Shown here: positions 16,973 to 26,181 of the stretch, piece after piece
Numbering within the stretch: position 1 is the first letter of the stretch
Layout of the letters: every line of letters starts with the position of its first letter
Source of the DNA: Gammaproteobacteria bacterium
Lineage (GTDB): Bacteria > Pseudomonadota > Gammaproteobacteria > GRL18
Length of the DNA: 42,390 nt
Direction: 5' to 3'
Assembly (NCBI GenBank): GCA_016744375.1
Contig: JADGEM010000043.1
Location: forward strand, 1-42,390
Made by a program: the position numbers and the translations under genes
The notes under the pieces: model-generated
What the model saw: the letters and a program-made list of their open reading frames with translations, nothing else
Databases searched by the model: none
What the model was told of the DNA's origin: nothing

Positions 16973-18949
16973 ATGGTCGGCTCTATCGATTCATTAAAAA
17001 CTTCATTAGTCACTCTCATTCTGGTCTTATTTGGCCTATCTGCCTGGCAACCTGTTATTGCCAATAAGGCCAGCGCTCAGATAGATCTCAACGATCCCTA
17101 TAAAAAGCAACGGACTCTATTTTTAAAAGCAGAAACAGCCTTTAAAAAGAAACGATACAGCCGCTATAAAAAGTACTATAAAAAGTTGGATGGCTATCCT
17201 TTGCAGCCTTATTTAAAGTATAAAGAATATCGTAATAAACTCTCCACGCTAAATGAGAAGCAGGTCTTGCAATTTTTTAAACACTACAAAGAAACCCCTT
17301 ATGAAGGCTGGCTGCGGACTGTATGGCTGAATAAAATGGCAAAAAAAGAGCAGTGGAAAAAATATCTCAATGCCTATACACCACAAAAATCTGTAGAGCG
17401 ACAATGCCATTATCTCAATGCAAAGATAAAGACCAACAACAAAGATAAAACCCTGGAGCAAGTCAAAGAACTCTGGCTGGTTGGCAAATCACAACCTCAG
17501 AGTTGTGATCCTGTTTTCAGTGCCTTTAAGAAATCAGGGAGTATCACCCCAGAATTACTCTGGGCACGCATTAAACTGGCTATGAATAAAGGCCAAACCA
17601 GTCTAGCTGGCTATCTAGCTCACTCACTCAATAAAAAAGAGCAGCAATGGGTGAACGAATGGATAAAAATATACCGTAAACCCGCACTTGTCCTTAAGAC
17701 TCCCTTGCTCAAGCAAACACACCCGATGAAAAGCAGTATTCAAGTTCATTCTGTTAAACGCATGGCACGTCACCAGCCCAAGGCAGCCATAGAATTATTG
17801 ACCGAATTATCAAAAGAAAATAATTTTTCCCAACAAGAGCAGGATCAAATGTATCGTGCCATTGGTATGAAGCTGGCTTACCGTCATGGTGAGGGTGCCT
17901 GGTACTGGCTGAATAACGTCAGCGATGAAAACAGCGATGAAACAGTACGCCAATGGCGTGCACGCAGTGCCATTCGAGAAGGTAACTGGCCAGCAATCAC
18001 TCAAGCAATTAACCGCATGTCAAATGAAGAACAAAAAGACTTCCGCTGGCAGTACTGGCTGGCATCTGGAAAAGAGCAACAGGGTGACAAAAAAGCAGCA
18101 CAGGCCGATTTTTATAAGCTGGCAAAAAAAAGGAGTTATTATGGTTTTCTAGCTGCAGACAAAATGGATATGCCCTATGAATTCCAGAATACACCCCTGA
18201 CGCCAGATAATCAGACTTTTAAAGCAATTGCTCAACGTCCAGGCATCTTGAGAGCTCGTGAATTTTATCTTCTTGGGCGAACCACCGATGCTAGAAGAGA
18301 ATGGTATTTTGCAACTCAGAAACAAATGGACAATGACGAACGGGCCATTGCGGCTAAAGTTGCCCAACAATGGGGATGGCACAATCGAGCTATTATCACA
18401 ATGGCACACACTGATGAGCGCAACGACATTGCACTACGTTTTCCGGTCCTGCAAAAAGAGCGGGTCACCAAATACTCACAAAAACAAAAAATACAGCCCG
18501 CCTATACAATGGCCGTGATTCGTAGAGAAAGCGCCTTTGCTACCGATGCCCGCTCAAGAGTCGGTGCTCTTGGCCTGATGCAGATTATGCCGGCGACAGG
18601 AAAAGTCATAGCACGTAAGCTGAAGGTTAAATTCAGCAGTAAGAATCAATTGCTGAGTCCAGAAACTAATGTGAAATTCGGCACAAAATACCTGAATATG
18701 ATGCTCAAGAAGTTTTATAAACAACCCGCTTTAGCAAGTGCCGCCTATAATGCTGGAGGTCATCGAGTGAAAGCATGGCTGCCTGACGGTCAAGACATGT
18801 CTGCTGAGCGTTGGATAGAAAGCATTCCATTTAAAGAAACCCGTGAGTACGTCAGCAGCATTCTGGCTTATACGGCAATTTATGAAAATCAGATGGCACT
18901 TCCGCAAACCCGTTTGAGTGCAGTGATGCCGGATGTCCCAAAAAAATAA
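16973..18949 (+). CDS. slt: Soluble lytic murein transglycosylase (Slt70-like)
   Basis: 658 residues. An N-terminal hydrophobic segment (about 8-30) directs export. It is followed by a long superhelical region of TPR-like alpha hairpins (the U-domain, about 35-430), a linker, and a C-terminal goose-lysozyme-like catalytic domain. The catalytic glutamate is Glu519 in IRRESAFATDARS, followed by VGALGLMQIMPATG and AAYNAGGHRVKAWL, the family 1 signatures. It cleaves peptidoglycan between MurNAc and GlcNAc with 1,6-anhydro product formation during wall turnover. AGGGAAGC precedes the ATG. It is convergent with the LapG-like gene, with only 3 bases between stops. Confidence 0.93.
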   Translation: MVGSIDSLKTSLVTLILVLFGLSAWQPVIANKASAQIDLNDPYKKQRTLFLKAETAFKKKRYSRYKKYYKKLDGYPLQPYLKYKEYRNKLSTLNEKQVLQFFKHYKETPYEGWLRTVWLNKMAKKEQWKKYLNAYTPQKSVERQCHYLNAKIKTNNKDKTLEQVKELWLVGKSQPQSCDPVFSAFKKSGSITPELLWARIKLAMNKGQTSLAGYLAHSLNKKEQQWVNEWIKIYRKPALVLKTPLLKQTHPMKSSIQVHSVKRMARHQPKAAIELLTELSKENNFSQQEQDQMYRAIGMKLAYRHGEGAWYWLNNVSDENSDETVRQWRARSAIREGNWPAITQAINRMSNEEQKDFRWQYWLASGKEQQGDKKAAQADFYKLAKKRSYYGFLAADKMDMPYEFQNTPLTPDNQTFKAIAQRPGILRAREFYLLGRTTDARREWYFATQKQMDNDERAIAAKVAQQWGWHNRAIITMAHTDERNDIALRFPVLQKERVTKYSQKQKIQPAYTMAVIRRESAFATDARSRVGALGLMQIMPATGKVIARKLKVKFSSKNQLLSPETNVKFGTKYLNMMLKKFYKQPALASAAYNAGGHRVKAWLPDGQDMSAERWIESIPFKETREYVSSILAYTAIYENQMALPQTRLSAVMPDVPKK

Positions 18950-18952
18950 CGC

Positions 18953-19639
18953 CTATCCCTGTTCTTTTTCTATGCGTTTCATCATATTGAGCCAATGATT
19001 TAAGGAATTTTTATCATCAATGGCAATCTTTTTATTATCAGATAACCACAAAGCTTTACTATTGAAGCTGAACATAAACGTGAGATCGGTTCTTTCTGAT
19101 TTATTTAATAATTTTTTATTGAAGTTATCTAAAATAATCGGAACTGATTGCAATGAGGGGTAATAGCTTAGAACCATATGACTCTGTTTATCAGGCATTT
19201 TTACGTAAGTGATTCTCAGTCGATCGGACGGAATATCCAGAGCAAGCAGAGTAAAGTATTTGGCAATACTGAAATCTTCACAATCGCCCGCATTACGGAT
19301 TAAACTCTCAATCGGAGTTGCCCAATAGTCTTTTTTATCCCATAATTCTTTATCAGAAACCCAGTTCATCTGATTAAAAAAATCATTCACTGATTTAATT
19401 TTTTCTTGCTCAGATTTCCCCAGGCTATGATGTATCAGTGTTTCCCAGTCAGTAAAACGCTGACTTGTTTTTTCATCATGTGTCGCATTTACCTGATGAT
19501 TGGCTTCAGCCATAAGAAAATCATACTTATCATTGTGATCATGATGTTCAGCATGGGCTGTCATGCTGCAAAAAGGAGCCGAGATAAATGATAATTTAAC
19601 CAGGTTTAATGCCAGGTATTTTGAATACTTTGCAATCAT
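18953..19639 (-). CDS. LapG-like transglutaminase-fold cysteine protease
   Basis: 228 residues with a signal peptide (about 1-30, ending TAHA). The bacterial transglutaminase-like cysteine proteinase (BTLCP/DUF920) triad is present: Cys120 in NAGDCEDFSIAKYF, His154 in KQSHMVLSY and Asp171 in VPIILDNFN. In Pseudomonas and Legionella, LapG is a periplasmic calcium-dependent protease that clips the N-terminus of a large adhesin unless sequestered by LapD when c-di-GMP is high. Neither a LapD-type receptor nor a giant adhesin gene is adjacent, so partners must lie elsewhere. It is encoded alone on the minus strand, tail to tail with slt. Confidence 0.82.
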   Translation of the reverse strand: MIAKYSKYLALNLVKLSFISAPFCSMTAHAEHHDHNDKYDFLMAEANHQVNATHDEKTSQRFTDWETLIHHSLGKSEQEKIKSVNDFFNQMNWVSDKELWDKKDYWATPIESLIRNAGDCEDFSIAKYFTLLALDIPSDRLRITYVKMPDKQSHMVLSYYPSLQSVPIILDNFNKKLLNKSERTDLTFMFSFNSKALWLSDNKKIAIDDKNSLNHWLNMMKRIEKEQG

Positions 19640-19871
19640 ACAGTTTCTCCTTTCCTGGGGCCTGCCCGAGAAGCTTAGCTGAGAAGATTTTTAAAGAAAT
19701 CCTATATTTCAGTTTAACACCTGAAGAAAAAACAGGCCGTAAGTATTTATACGTAGTCCTATAGCAAGAGTCAACTTTATGAGTGTCTCAATTAATAAGA
19801 ATTTTTATTTGAATTTATTAATCCAGCTGTTAGCATGAGCAACTACACACAAAACATGGAAAAACAAGCCG

Positions 19872-20723
19872 ATGAAGCAATATCTTGACCTGTCTAATAG
19901 AATCGTTAATGAAGGTATCTGGATTGAGAACAAAAGAACAGGCAAGCGATGCCTGACAGTCATTAATGCTGATTTAACTTATGATGTTGCTAAAAATAAG
20001 TTCCCCCTGATAACCACAAGAAAAAGTTTCTGGAAATCCGCAATTGCTGAAATGCTTGGTTATATTCGCGGTTATGATAATGCAGCTGATTTTCGCAAAA
20101 TAGGCACTAAAACCTGGGATGCCAATGCCAATGAAAATGAAGCATGGCTTGCCAACCCCTATAGAAAAGGTAGCGATGACTGCGGGCTTATTTATGGAAA
20201 AGTCGCAAGAAATTTCCCCAGACCTGACGGTGGCAGTATTGATCTGCTTGCCCAGATTGTTGATGACTTGTCTAATGGGATCGACAATCGAGGTGAGATC
20301 TTTACCTTCTATCACCCCGGGGCATTCCATATGGCCTGTCTGCGTCCCTGCATGTACAGCCATCATTTCTCATTACTGGGAGATACTCTGTATCTTAATA
20401 GTACACAAAGGTCATGTGATGTCCCGTTGGGATTAAACTTTAATATGGTCCAGGTTTATGTACTTCTGGCCTTAATGGCACAGATAACAGGAAACAAGCC
20501 AGGCCAAGCCTATCACAAGATAGTAAATGCGCACATTTACGAAGATCAGCTGGAACTCATGCGTGACGTTCAATTAAAGCGTGATCCACTCCCTGCACCA
20601 CAGCTTAAAATTAATCCAAACATAAAATCCTTAAATGATCTTGAAACCTGGGTGACTCTGGATGACTTTGAAGTAACAGGCTACCAGCACCATGAGCCGA
20701 TTAAATACCCTTTTTCTGTTTAA
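19872..20723 (+). CDS. thyA: Thymidylate synthase
   Basis: 283 residues, the length of the Vibrio-type ThyA. The catalytic cysteine is Cys160 in [12 protein letters not shown]. The phosphate-binding stretch [16 protein letters not shown] (177-192) and the C-terminal [11 protein letters not shown] complete the active site. It methylates dUMP to dTMP using 5,10-methylene-tetrahydrofolate. The residues around the cysteine (RPCMYSHHF) and the longer middle region differ from E. coli (APCHAFFQFYV), placing it in a divergent ThyA subfamily. It stands alone after a roughly 230-base leader with no clear operon, and it overlaps the convergent dioxygenase gene by 4 bases at the stops. Confidence 0.92.
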   Translation: MKQYLDLSNRIVNEGIWIENKRTGKRCLTVINADLTYDVAKNKFPLITTRKSFWKSAIAEMLGYIRGYDNAADFRKIGTKTWDANANENEAWLANPYRKGSDDCGLIYGKVARNFPRPDGGSIDLLAQIVDDLSNGIDNRGEIFTFYHPGAFHMACLRPCMYSHHFSLLGDTLYLNSTQRSCDVPLGLNFNMVQVYVLLALMAQITGNKPGQAYHKIVNAHIYEDQLELMRDVQLKRDPLPAPQLKINPNIKSLNDLETWVTLDDFEVTGYQHHEPIKYPFSV

Positions 20724-21646
20724 GCTATATTAACAGAGGTGTCTGCAAGACGAGCATAATAACGGGCACGATAAATCAATCGCTTCTGGCTTTCACTGTC
20801 TTCAAATGCACTTCTGTCATGCAGTACATTATTACTGACCAGCCCCATACCGGATTCAAGCTTGCCTTGATAGCTGTATTTTGAATCAGCTTCAAGATAC
20901 TGTTCCAGACACTTCAATGCTTCCATTGTCAAAGGATCATTTTTCCAAAGTACATTATGTTTTCTGATGGTGTAACGCATATGTAAATCACCCGTCATCG
21001 GGTCGACAGAAAAAACAGGGCCCGCTTCTTCTTTTCTGGCAATCACACCATCCTGACCAATGCGGGGAGGAATCGTCATGGCATCATCAGCCATCAAAGC
21101 ACGAATAAAACCCGGATTTTCTTCTCTTAACTGAAGGTAAATGATTTCATGATCCATTAAACGATTTTCGCCGCCTTCAGGAGCCGGCATCACGCAGTGC
21201 AGATTCAAGCCATGAATTTGCCGATCCACTGTGTTGTAGTAACCATCTGTATGCCAGTTAATTGCACGATTACTGTAAGGAATGTAATTTTGCCGACTGC
21301 CATCATCAACGACCTTTAACGAGGTCAGACCTGTTTCATCGGCCAGCCAGTTATGATCCAGATCTATTAATTTGAATGCTCTCCCCATTGATAAAGGAAT
21401 TTCAGGATCTGGATCATCCTTAGTCTTGCCAGCATAGATCACCATATTTGTTTTCTGACATAAGCTCAGCAGTTTTTGATGTTCTGGAACAGACAACTTT
21501 CTCGGATCATTCAGTTCAACAACCAGATCACCCAAAGATTCTGGATAGTCCATCAGTTTTGCATCTCGCCATCGGTGGTATAAATCATCATTATCCAGAT
21601 CAAATGGCGTATTGACAGGCGTAATTTTTCTATTTATCAAACTCAT
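20720..21646 (-). CDS. TauD/TfdA-family Fe(II)/2-oxoglutarate dioxygenase
   Basis: 308 residues. The facial triad is visible: His132 and Asp134 in [10 protein letters not shown] and His276 in [10 protein letters not shown], with a 2-oxoglutarate-binding arginine in [12 protein letters not shown] (Arg289 or Arg293). The core is a double-stranded beta helix. TauD-like enzymes hydroxylate substrates such as taurine, alkyl sulfates or betaine precursors; no substrate transporter or sulfur-release gene sits beside it, so the substrate is unknown. The start at 21646 (MSLINRKI) has a plausible purine-rich leader. The gene converges on thyA with a 4-base overlap. Confidence 0.85.
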   Translation of the reverse strand: MSLINRKITPVNTPFDLDNDDLYHRWRDAKLMDYPESLGDLVVELNDPRKLSVPEHQKLLSLCQKTNMVIYAGKTKDDPDPEIPLSMGRAFKLIDLDHNWLADETGLTSLKVVDDGSRQNYIPYSNRAINWHTDGYYNTVDRQIHGLNLHCVMPAPEGGENRLMDHEIIYLQLREENPGFIRALMADDAMTIPPRIGQDGVIARKEEAGPVFSVDPMTGDLHMRYTIRKHNVLWKNDPLTMEALKCLEQYLEADSKYSYQGKLESGMGLVSNNVLHDRSAFEDSESQKRLIYRARYYARLADTSVNIA

Positions 21647-21746
21647 AAATTTTTCTCTCTATAGACGACAATTCCTAGTGACTGCCCCTCTCCAGCAAAT
21701 GAGACACTATTTAAATACAAATAGAAAAAAAGGGAATTGATAAAGA

Positions 21747-22133
21747 TCAGTTAAAAAAAACTTTGTCTAAGATGATAGCCAGTTTTTCTTTTTTGAGCGG
21801 TTTTTCAATAAAACCGTTCATATGTGCAGCACGGCATAATAGGCGGATTTCTTCGTTGTCGGTACCAGTAAGAGCATAAATTGGAGCATAAGAGAGCTTT
21901 TCTTCTCTGATTATAGTGGCTGCAGCCAGTCCGCCAACTTCAGGCATTTCAAGATCCATAAAAACCAGTTGAAATTGGCTTTCTCTACATAAATCAATGG
22001 CTTTTTGTCCATTTTCTGCAGTAACCACATCAAGACCATAATAACTCAACATCTTACTGCCCAGAATAAGGTTCACCTTGCTGTCATCAACAAATAGTGT
22101 CTTGCCCCTGTAATTTTTTGATTGATTATTCAT
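21747..22133 (-). CDS. Stand-alone response-regulator receiver protein
   Basis: 128 residues, one CheY-like domain and no output domain. The acidic pair is in LFVDDSK, the phospho-acceptor aspartate in VFMDLEMPEVGG, the switch Thr in ALTGTD and the conserved lysine in EKPLKKEKL. It is closer in sequence to receiver domains of hybrid sensor kinases than to CheY, so it may be a phosphorelay intermediate or a single-domain messenger. No kinase gene is adjacent, and a 113-base gap separates it from the dioxygenase gene. Cytoplasmic. Confidence 0.88.
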   Translation of the reverse strand: MNNQSKNYRGKTLFVDDSKVNLILGSKMLSYYGLDVVTAENGQKAIDLCRESQFQLVFMDLEMPEVGGLAAATIIREEKLSYAPIYALTGTDNEEIRLLCRAAHMNGFIEKPLKKEKLAIILDKVFFN

Positions 22134-22371
22134 TCATAATCCGGTTCATGTGTGCCTGATAAATCATTTGCTTTAATTGTAGTCTTTCTCTTACATAAGT
22201 AAACAGATTCCGACAGGAATGGTGATTATTTACAAATCGTATGAAAAATAGAAAGAAGCTTACTTTTTTTGCTACAAAGAATGATCAATGATAGACTTAG
22301 GTGATTAAATACAAAAGTTTTTATATAGTTATTTTATAATAAGATGATAGTCAGTGACTGGAGAGAAATAA

Positions 22372-22899
22372 ATGGCCGTAAACTCTAATACTAAATTAAC
22401 CATTATTGCAACTAAAGGAACGCTGGACTGGGGTTACCCTCCTTTTATTCTAGCAAGTACTGCGGCAGCTCTAGGTAAAGATGTTTCAATCTTTTTTACC
22501 TTTTATGGTCTGAGACTTTTATTAAAAGACACCAGTTCATTAAAAGTATCTCCTATTGGAAACCCTGATATGCCAATGAAAATGCCAATGGGACCTGAGT
22601 GGTTCAGAGCAATTGACTGGGCACCAAAAATTCCTAATATTGTATGGCAAATCCCAGGCATTGAAACCTTTGCAACATCTATGATGAAAAAAACCATTAA
22701 AAATACAGGTGTTGCACCTTTAGAAGAACTGCGTGATTTATGTCAGGAAGCAGAAGTGAAATTTCTTGCCTGTCAGATGACTGTTGACCTGTTTGGCTTC
22801 AATCAGTCTGATTTTATTGACGACATTGAGTTCGTTGGTGCAGCAAGTTACTTTGAAGAGTCTAATGACTCAACTTGTACTCAATCACTATATATGTAA
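22372..22899 (+). CDS. DsrE2-like sulfur-relay family protein, copy 1
   Basis: 175 residues of the DsrE/DsrF/DrsH-like family (PF13686-type, DsrE2). Motifs are IIATKGTLDWGYPPF at the N-terminus, FFTFYGLRLLL, and the conserved cysteine Cys134 in KFLACQMTVDLFGF; a second cysteine is Cys124. Relatives carry persulfide sulfur in sulfur trafficking with TusA and rhodanese partners; no tusA or hdr gene is in the window. Relative to the second copy it carries about 20 extra residues (MPMGPEWFRAIDWAP region) between the strands and an added C-terminal tail. GGAGAG precedes the ATG and TATAAT (22335-22340) may be its -10. It ends at a strong shared terminator. Confidence 0.85.
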   Translation: MAVNSNTKLTIIATKGTLDWGYPPFILASTAAALGKDVSIFFTFYGLRLLLKDTSSLKVSPIGNPDMPMKMPMGPEWFRAIDWAPKIPNIVWQIPGIETFATSMMKKTIKNTGVAPLEELRDLCQEAEVKFLACQMTVDLFGFNQSDFIDDIEFVGAASYFEESNDSTCTQSLYM

Positions 22900-22925
22900 T
22901 TTGTAATCGATAGAAGTACATGGAT

Positions 22926-22954
22926 AAAAAAGGGGCTTATGCAGCCCCTTTTTT
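22926..22954. terminator. Bidirectional terminator between the two DsrE2 genes
   Basis: A perfect 12-bp stem, AAAAAAGGGGCT / AGCCCCTTTTTT with loop TATGC, has U-tracts on both strands. It serves copy 1 on plus and copy 2 (whose stop is at 22956-22958) on minus. Confidence 0.9.
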
Positions 22955-22955
22955 A

Positions 22956-23420
22956 TTAAATGTATAACGAGATATCCGAATCCCCTGCAAAATCAAAAAA
23001 TGCCGAAGCTCCGGCATAAGTCACTTCATCCAGAAACGTATTAATATCCATCTCAAATAAATCAACGGTCATCTGACAGGCAATGAATTTCACTTCCGCC
23101 TCCAGACATAAATCACGCAAATCATCCAATGGCACAACCCCTTTATCCTCCATTTTCTTTTTCATCATAGAGGTTACAAAACTTTGCACGCCCGGTAATG
23201 CCTGAATCAAAACCGGAACAGGAATTGGCATAGGCATACCCGGGTTACCTAAGGGTGAAACCTGAAGATCCAGATTTTTCTGAAGCAATTTTAAACCATA
23301 AAAGGTAAAGAAAATTTCGACATCATAACCCAGTGCAGCAGCTGTTGAACTTAAAATAAAAGGAGGATATGCCCAGTCTAGTGTGCCTTTTGTTGCAATA
23401 ATTGCCATTTTCTTACTCAC
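22956..23420 (-). CDS. DsrE2-like sulfur-relay family protein, copy 2
   Basis: 154 residues, clearly paralogous to the convergent copy. Shared stretches include IATKGTLDWAYPPFILSSTA, TSMMKKK, and KFIACQMTVDLFEM with the conserved cysteine Cys115. It lacks the mid-domain insertion of copy 1 and ends in SLYI, similar to the SLYM end of copy 1. Its ATG overlaps the lgt stop by 4 bases (ATGA), so it is translationally coupled to lgt in the order rlmI-lgt-dsrE2. Function by family: persulfide carrier, cytoplasmic or membrane-associated; the partner is unknown. Confidence 0.85.
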   Translation of the reverse strand: MSKKMAIIATKGTLDWAYPPFILSSTAAALGYDVEIFFTFYGLKLLQKNLDLQVSPLGNPGMPMPIPVPVLIQALPGVQSFVTSMMKKKMEDKGVVPLDDLRDLCLEAEVKFIACQMTVDLFEMDINTFLDEVTYAGASAFFDFAGDSDISLYI

Positions 23421-24232
23421 CTGGAACTCCCACTTTTAGTATGATTCATATGATAGGATGACCATAACAAATACAGACCAAGCAGTAGCATTGGAAAGGA
23501 TAAAATCATTCCCATTGTCAGCCAATCCATCGCTATAAACCCCTTATCACCCATGTGTGCATCGGGCTGTCGAACAAATTCTACCACAGAGCGAAACAAA
23601 CTATATAAGATTAAAAAAAGCCCCGAAACAGCACGTCGTGGACGTTCTTTACTTGAATAAACCCACAATATCACAAAAAGAAGTATCCCTTCCAAAAGAA
23701 ACTCATATAACATGGAAGGATGTCTGGGTAAGCCCAGAGGATCAGTTGGGAAAATCATTGCCCAGGGCAGATCCGTAGGACGCCCCCACAATTCAGCATT
23801 GATAAAGTTACCGATCCTTCCAGCTGCCAATCCAAAAGGCACCATTACAGCAATGAAGTCAGTAACAGTAAAAAATGTTTTATTATTTTTTCTGGCAAAC
23901 AACCACATGGCAAACAAAACTCCAAGAAGGCCGCCATGAAAAGACATACCGCCTTTTTGCACTTGAAACAGGATCAATGGATCCTGTAAAAAATAGCTCC
24001 AATTATAAAAAATGGTATAACCAATACGTCCACCCAATACCACACCCAAAGCCCCATAAAATAACAAATCATCAATTTGCTCATAATTCCAGTTAACATG
24101 AGCCTGTTTGCTTTTGAGGCGTGCAAAAAACCAGAAACCGGCGAAAGCCACTAGATATGTAATGCCATACCAATGAATTTTTAGCGGCCCAAGAGCCAAT
24201 GCAACGGGATCAATTTCAGGATAAACAATCAT
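23417..24232 (-). CDS. lgt: Phosphatidylglycerol-prolipoprotein diacylglyceryl transferase Lgt
   Basis: 271 residues, about seven transmembrane helices. The family signatures are SFHGGLLG (His99 equivalent to E. coli His103) and RIGNFINAELWGR (139-151). The enzyme transfers diacylglycerol from phosphatidylglycerol to the lipobox cysteine of prolipoproteins at the inner membrane. It starts MIVYPEIDP; the ATG shares one base with the TGA of rlmI (TGATG) and its own stop overlaps the DsrE2 start, so it lies inside a coupled three-gene unit. In most gammaproteobacteria thyA follows lgt; here thyA is about 3 kb away and separated by four other genes. Confidence 0.95.
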   Translation of the reverse strand: MIVYPEIDPVALALGPLKIHWYGITYLVAFAGFWFFARLKSKQAHVNWNYEQIDDLLFYGALGVVLGGRIGYTIFYNWSYFLQDPLILFQVQKGGMSFHGGLLGVLFAMWLFARKNNKTFFTVTDFIAVMVPFGLAAGRIGNFINAELWGRPTDLPWAMIFPTDPLGLPRHPSMLYEFLLEGILLFVILWVYSSKERPRRAVSGLFLILYSLFRSVVEFVRQPDAHMGDKGFIAMDWLTMGMILSFPMLLLGLYLLWSSYHMNHTKSGSSR

Positions 24233-25428
24233 CAGACAGGTGTCACTCTGGAAATAAAGGATTTAATATAGGCCGTCTCAGGCAAAGCAGGATGAATGGG
24301 GTGATCCGGGCTTTGGTGACCCTGCTCCAGAATTTGAACAAAACGATCCAGATGACGCCCTGCCCCCTGAATCTGTTGTACTAATGTCTCAGCCGGCATA
24401 TGGTGAGAACAGGATGCAGTAACGAGCAAAGCATCCCGGGTGCACAGCTGCATAGCCATCTGATTAACACGTCGATAGGCATTCATACCTTCTTTGAAGT
24501 CTTTTTTTCGTTTGATAAATGCTGGTGGATCAACGATCACAATATCAAATTTCTCTCTTTCACTACGTAAGTGTTTGAGTACATCAAAAACGTTACCCTG
24601 AATACTGGTGATATGATTAAAACCATTCATTTCTGCACTACTATCCAGCCAGTCAAGAGCCTGTTCAGAAGCATCAACACAAAAAACTTCACTGGCTCCA
24701 GCTGCTGCAGCCTCTAGCCCCCAGGCCCCCACATATGAAAATAAATCGAGTACTCTCTTATCTTTCGCATACGTCTGTACTCGAGCACGATTCATACGAT
24801 GATCATAAAACCAGCCAGTTTTTTGTCCTTTTTGTAAATCCACCTGAAAACGAGTTCCATTTTCTTCAACTTCGGTCAGACTGGGCAAATTACCTAAAAC
24901 CACTTCATTATACTGCTCCAAGCCTTCCAACTGTCTTATTTTAACATCATTCCGCAGGAGTATAATGGACGGCTTCAACACTTTTTCCAGTGCTTCTATA
25001 AGAGCCTGGCGTTGTTGTTCCATGCCTGCAGTGGTGAGCTGAACCACCAGTGTATCATTAAAGCGATCCACCACAACACCGGGGAGCAAATCACTTTCAC
25101 CAAAGATAAGCCGATAAAATGGCTTAGCAAATAGTCGTTCTCTGAGCGAGAGAGCAATTTTAATTCGATGCACAAAGAGAGAGCGATCTAAGAGTATATT
25201 CATTTTGCGGCTGATAATGCGGGCGCAAATCAAAGAGTGCGGATTGATGTAGGCAATACCAAGGGGTTTTCCCTGAGAAGAGAGAATAACCACCTGCTCG
25301 CCTGCAGTAAAACTTTTAAGCGATGTTTTCTGGGTATCAATTTCATTGCTATAGACCCAAAGATGGCCTTGATTTAATCGGCGTTCCTGACCTTTTTTCA
25401 GGAAAACTGAGGCTAGTTCATTACTCAT
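24232..25428 (-). CDS. rlmI: 23S rRNA m5C1962 methyltransferase RlmI-like
   Basis: 398 residues from ATG 25428 (MSNELASVFLKKGQERR); the frame runs on to 25491 but the added 21 residues are not family-like. An N-terminal PUA domain (about 1-75) precedes a Rossmann methyltransferase domain with RVLDLFSYVGAWGLEAAAAG (motif I) and IVDPPAFIKRKKDF (motif IV, DPPAF). A conserved cysteine follows in VTASCSHH (motif VI). In E. coli it methylates C1962 of 23S rRNA. It is first gene of the rlmI-lgt-dsrE2 unit, overlapping lgt by one base. Confidence 0.9.
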   Translation of the reverse strand: MSNELASVFLKKGQERRLNQGHLWVYSNEIDTQKTSLKSFTAGEQVVILSSQGKPLGIAYINPHSLICARIISRKMNILLDRSLFVHRIKIALSLRERLFAKPFYRLIFGESDLLPGVVVDRFNDTLVVQLTTAGMEQQRQALIEALEKVLKPSIILLRNDVKIRQLEGLEQYNEVVLGNLPSLTEVEENGTRFQVDLQKGQKTGWFYDHRMNRARVQTYAKDKRVLDLFSYVGAWGLEAAAAGASEVFCVDASEQALDWLDSSAEMNGFNHITSIQGNVFDVLKHLRSEREKFDIVIVDPPAFIKRKKDFKEGMNAYRRVNQMAMQLCTRDALLVTASCSHHMPAETLVQQIQGAGRHLDRFVQILEQGHQSPDHPIHPALPETAYIKSFISRVTPV

Positions 25429-25595
25429 ATTTATTTTGGCTCTTTCCGGGTGGAAGACAATTGGTGAAATAGGGGCATAATGATAGCACAAATAAGGCGG
25501 GTAACTTAAGAGGAAGGGTAAATAATTAAGAGAGATTCAGAACAGGCTGGATTGAGAAATCCCGCCTGTATGTGAATAATTGAGTGCTTTAATAA

Positions 25596-25817
25596 TTAAT
25601 GAGGCTCACTCAAAGATATGACATCTTCAGCCTGTAGACCTTTTTGACCAGACACCAGATTAAATTCAACATCTGAGCCTTGCTTCAGGGTACGATATCC
25701 ATCACCTCGAATCGAACGAAAATGAACAAATATATCATCATGCTCTTCCAGAACAATAAAACCAAAACCTTTGGCGTTATTAAACCATTTAACAGTTCCT
25801 ACTTCTCGCTTTTCCAT
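25596..25817 (-). CDS. Cold-shock-domain protein
   Basis: 73 residues from ATG 25817 (MEKREVGTVKWFNNAKGFGF), with GGGGA Shine-Dalgarno 6 to 10 bases upstream; the frame extends to 25907 but the extra 30 residues are unlike the family. RNP1 (KGFGFI) and RNP2 (DIFVHF) RNA-binding motifs are both intact. A single CSD binds single-stranded nucleic acid and acts as an RNA chaperone. The acidic stretch EEHDD and the C-terminal DVISLSEPH resemble CspD-type members. A long leader of about 90 bases (see promoter) is usual for Csp genes. Encoded alone. Confidence 0.92.
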   Translation of the reverse strand: MEKREVGTVKWFNNAKGFGFIVLEEHDDIFVHFRSIRGDGYRTLKQGSDVEFNLVSGQKGLQAEDVISLSEPH

Positions 25818-25912
25818 TTTACATCCCCAACAAAGAAAAAAATAACCGATGACAGTGGACGATGACATCCAAGTCACCTGTCTGAAAGGCACACAACCTT
25901 CAGACACTTTAA

Positions 25913-25941
25913 TTTATACGCCCATCAATTTACATATGCAA
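25913..25941 (-). promoter_or_regulatory. Probable cold-shock gene promoter
   Basis: On the minus strand TTGCAT (25936-25941), a 17-base spacer and TATAAA (25913-25918) would start transcription near 25906, giving a leader of about 90 bases before the ATG. The -35 match is weak, the -10 good. Confidence 0.4.
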
Positions 25942-26136
25942 TATGACAAAAAGAATTTATTGTTTAAAAAAATGAATTTGTAGTACTGGTATGACATATC
26001 GAAAGAAAATCTTGATTTTTTTGATTCAAGTCACATAATAACGACAGAAAAAGAAGACAATAATTGCGTTAGTAGTGTAAAACCAAGCCGGGCAGAGAGT
26101 TAATATTCATATCATTTTAATGTTAAAAATAACTAA

Positions 26137-26159
26137 AAACCCGAATATATCCTGGGTTT
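26137..26159 (-). terminator. Weak terminator candidate downstream of the PfkB gene
   Basis: On the minus strand a 6-bp stem (AAACCC / GGGTTT, 11-base loop) is followed by T residues. It lies about 175 bases beyond the kinase stop and is weak. The stretch 25908-26333 otherwise holds the csp promoter, a palindromic repeat and a possible plus-strand small RNA. Confidence 0.25.
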
Positions 26160-26181
26160 CCCCAAGGAAAAAGAGAATCAT

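Noticed and set aside
25818..25907. A longer N-terminus for the cold-shock protein
   Set aside because: The added residues do not match the family and the ATG at 25817 has the Shine-Dalgarno.
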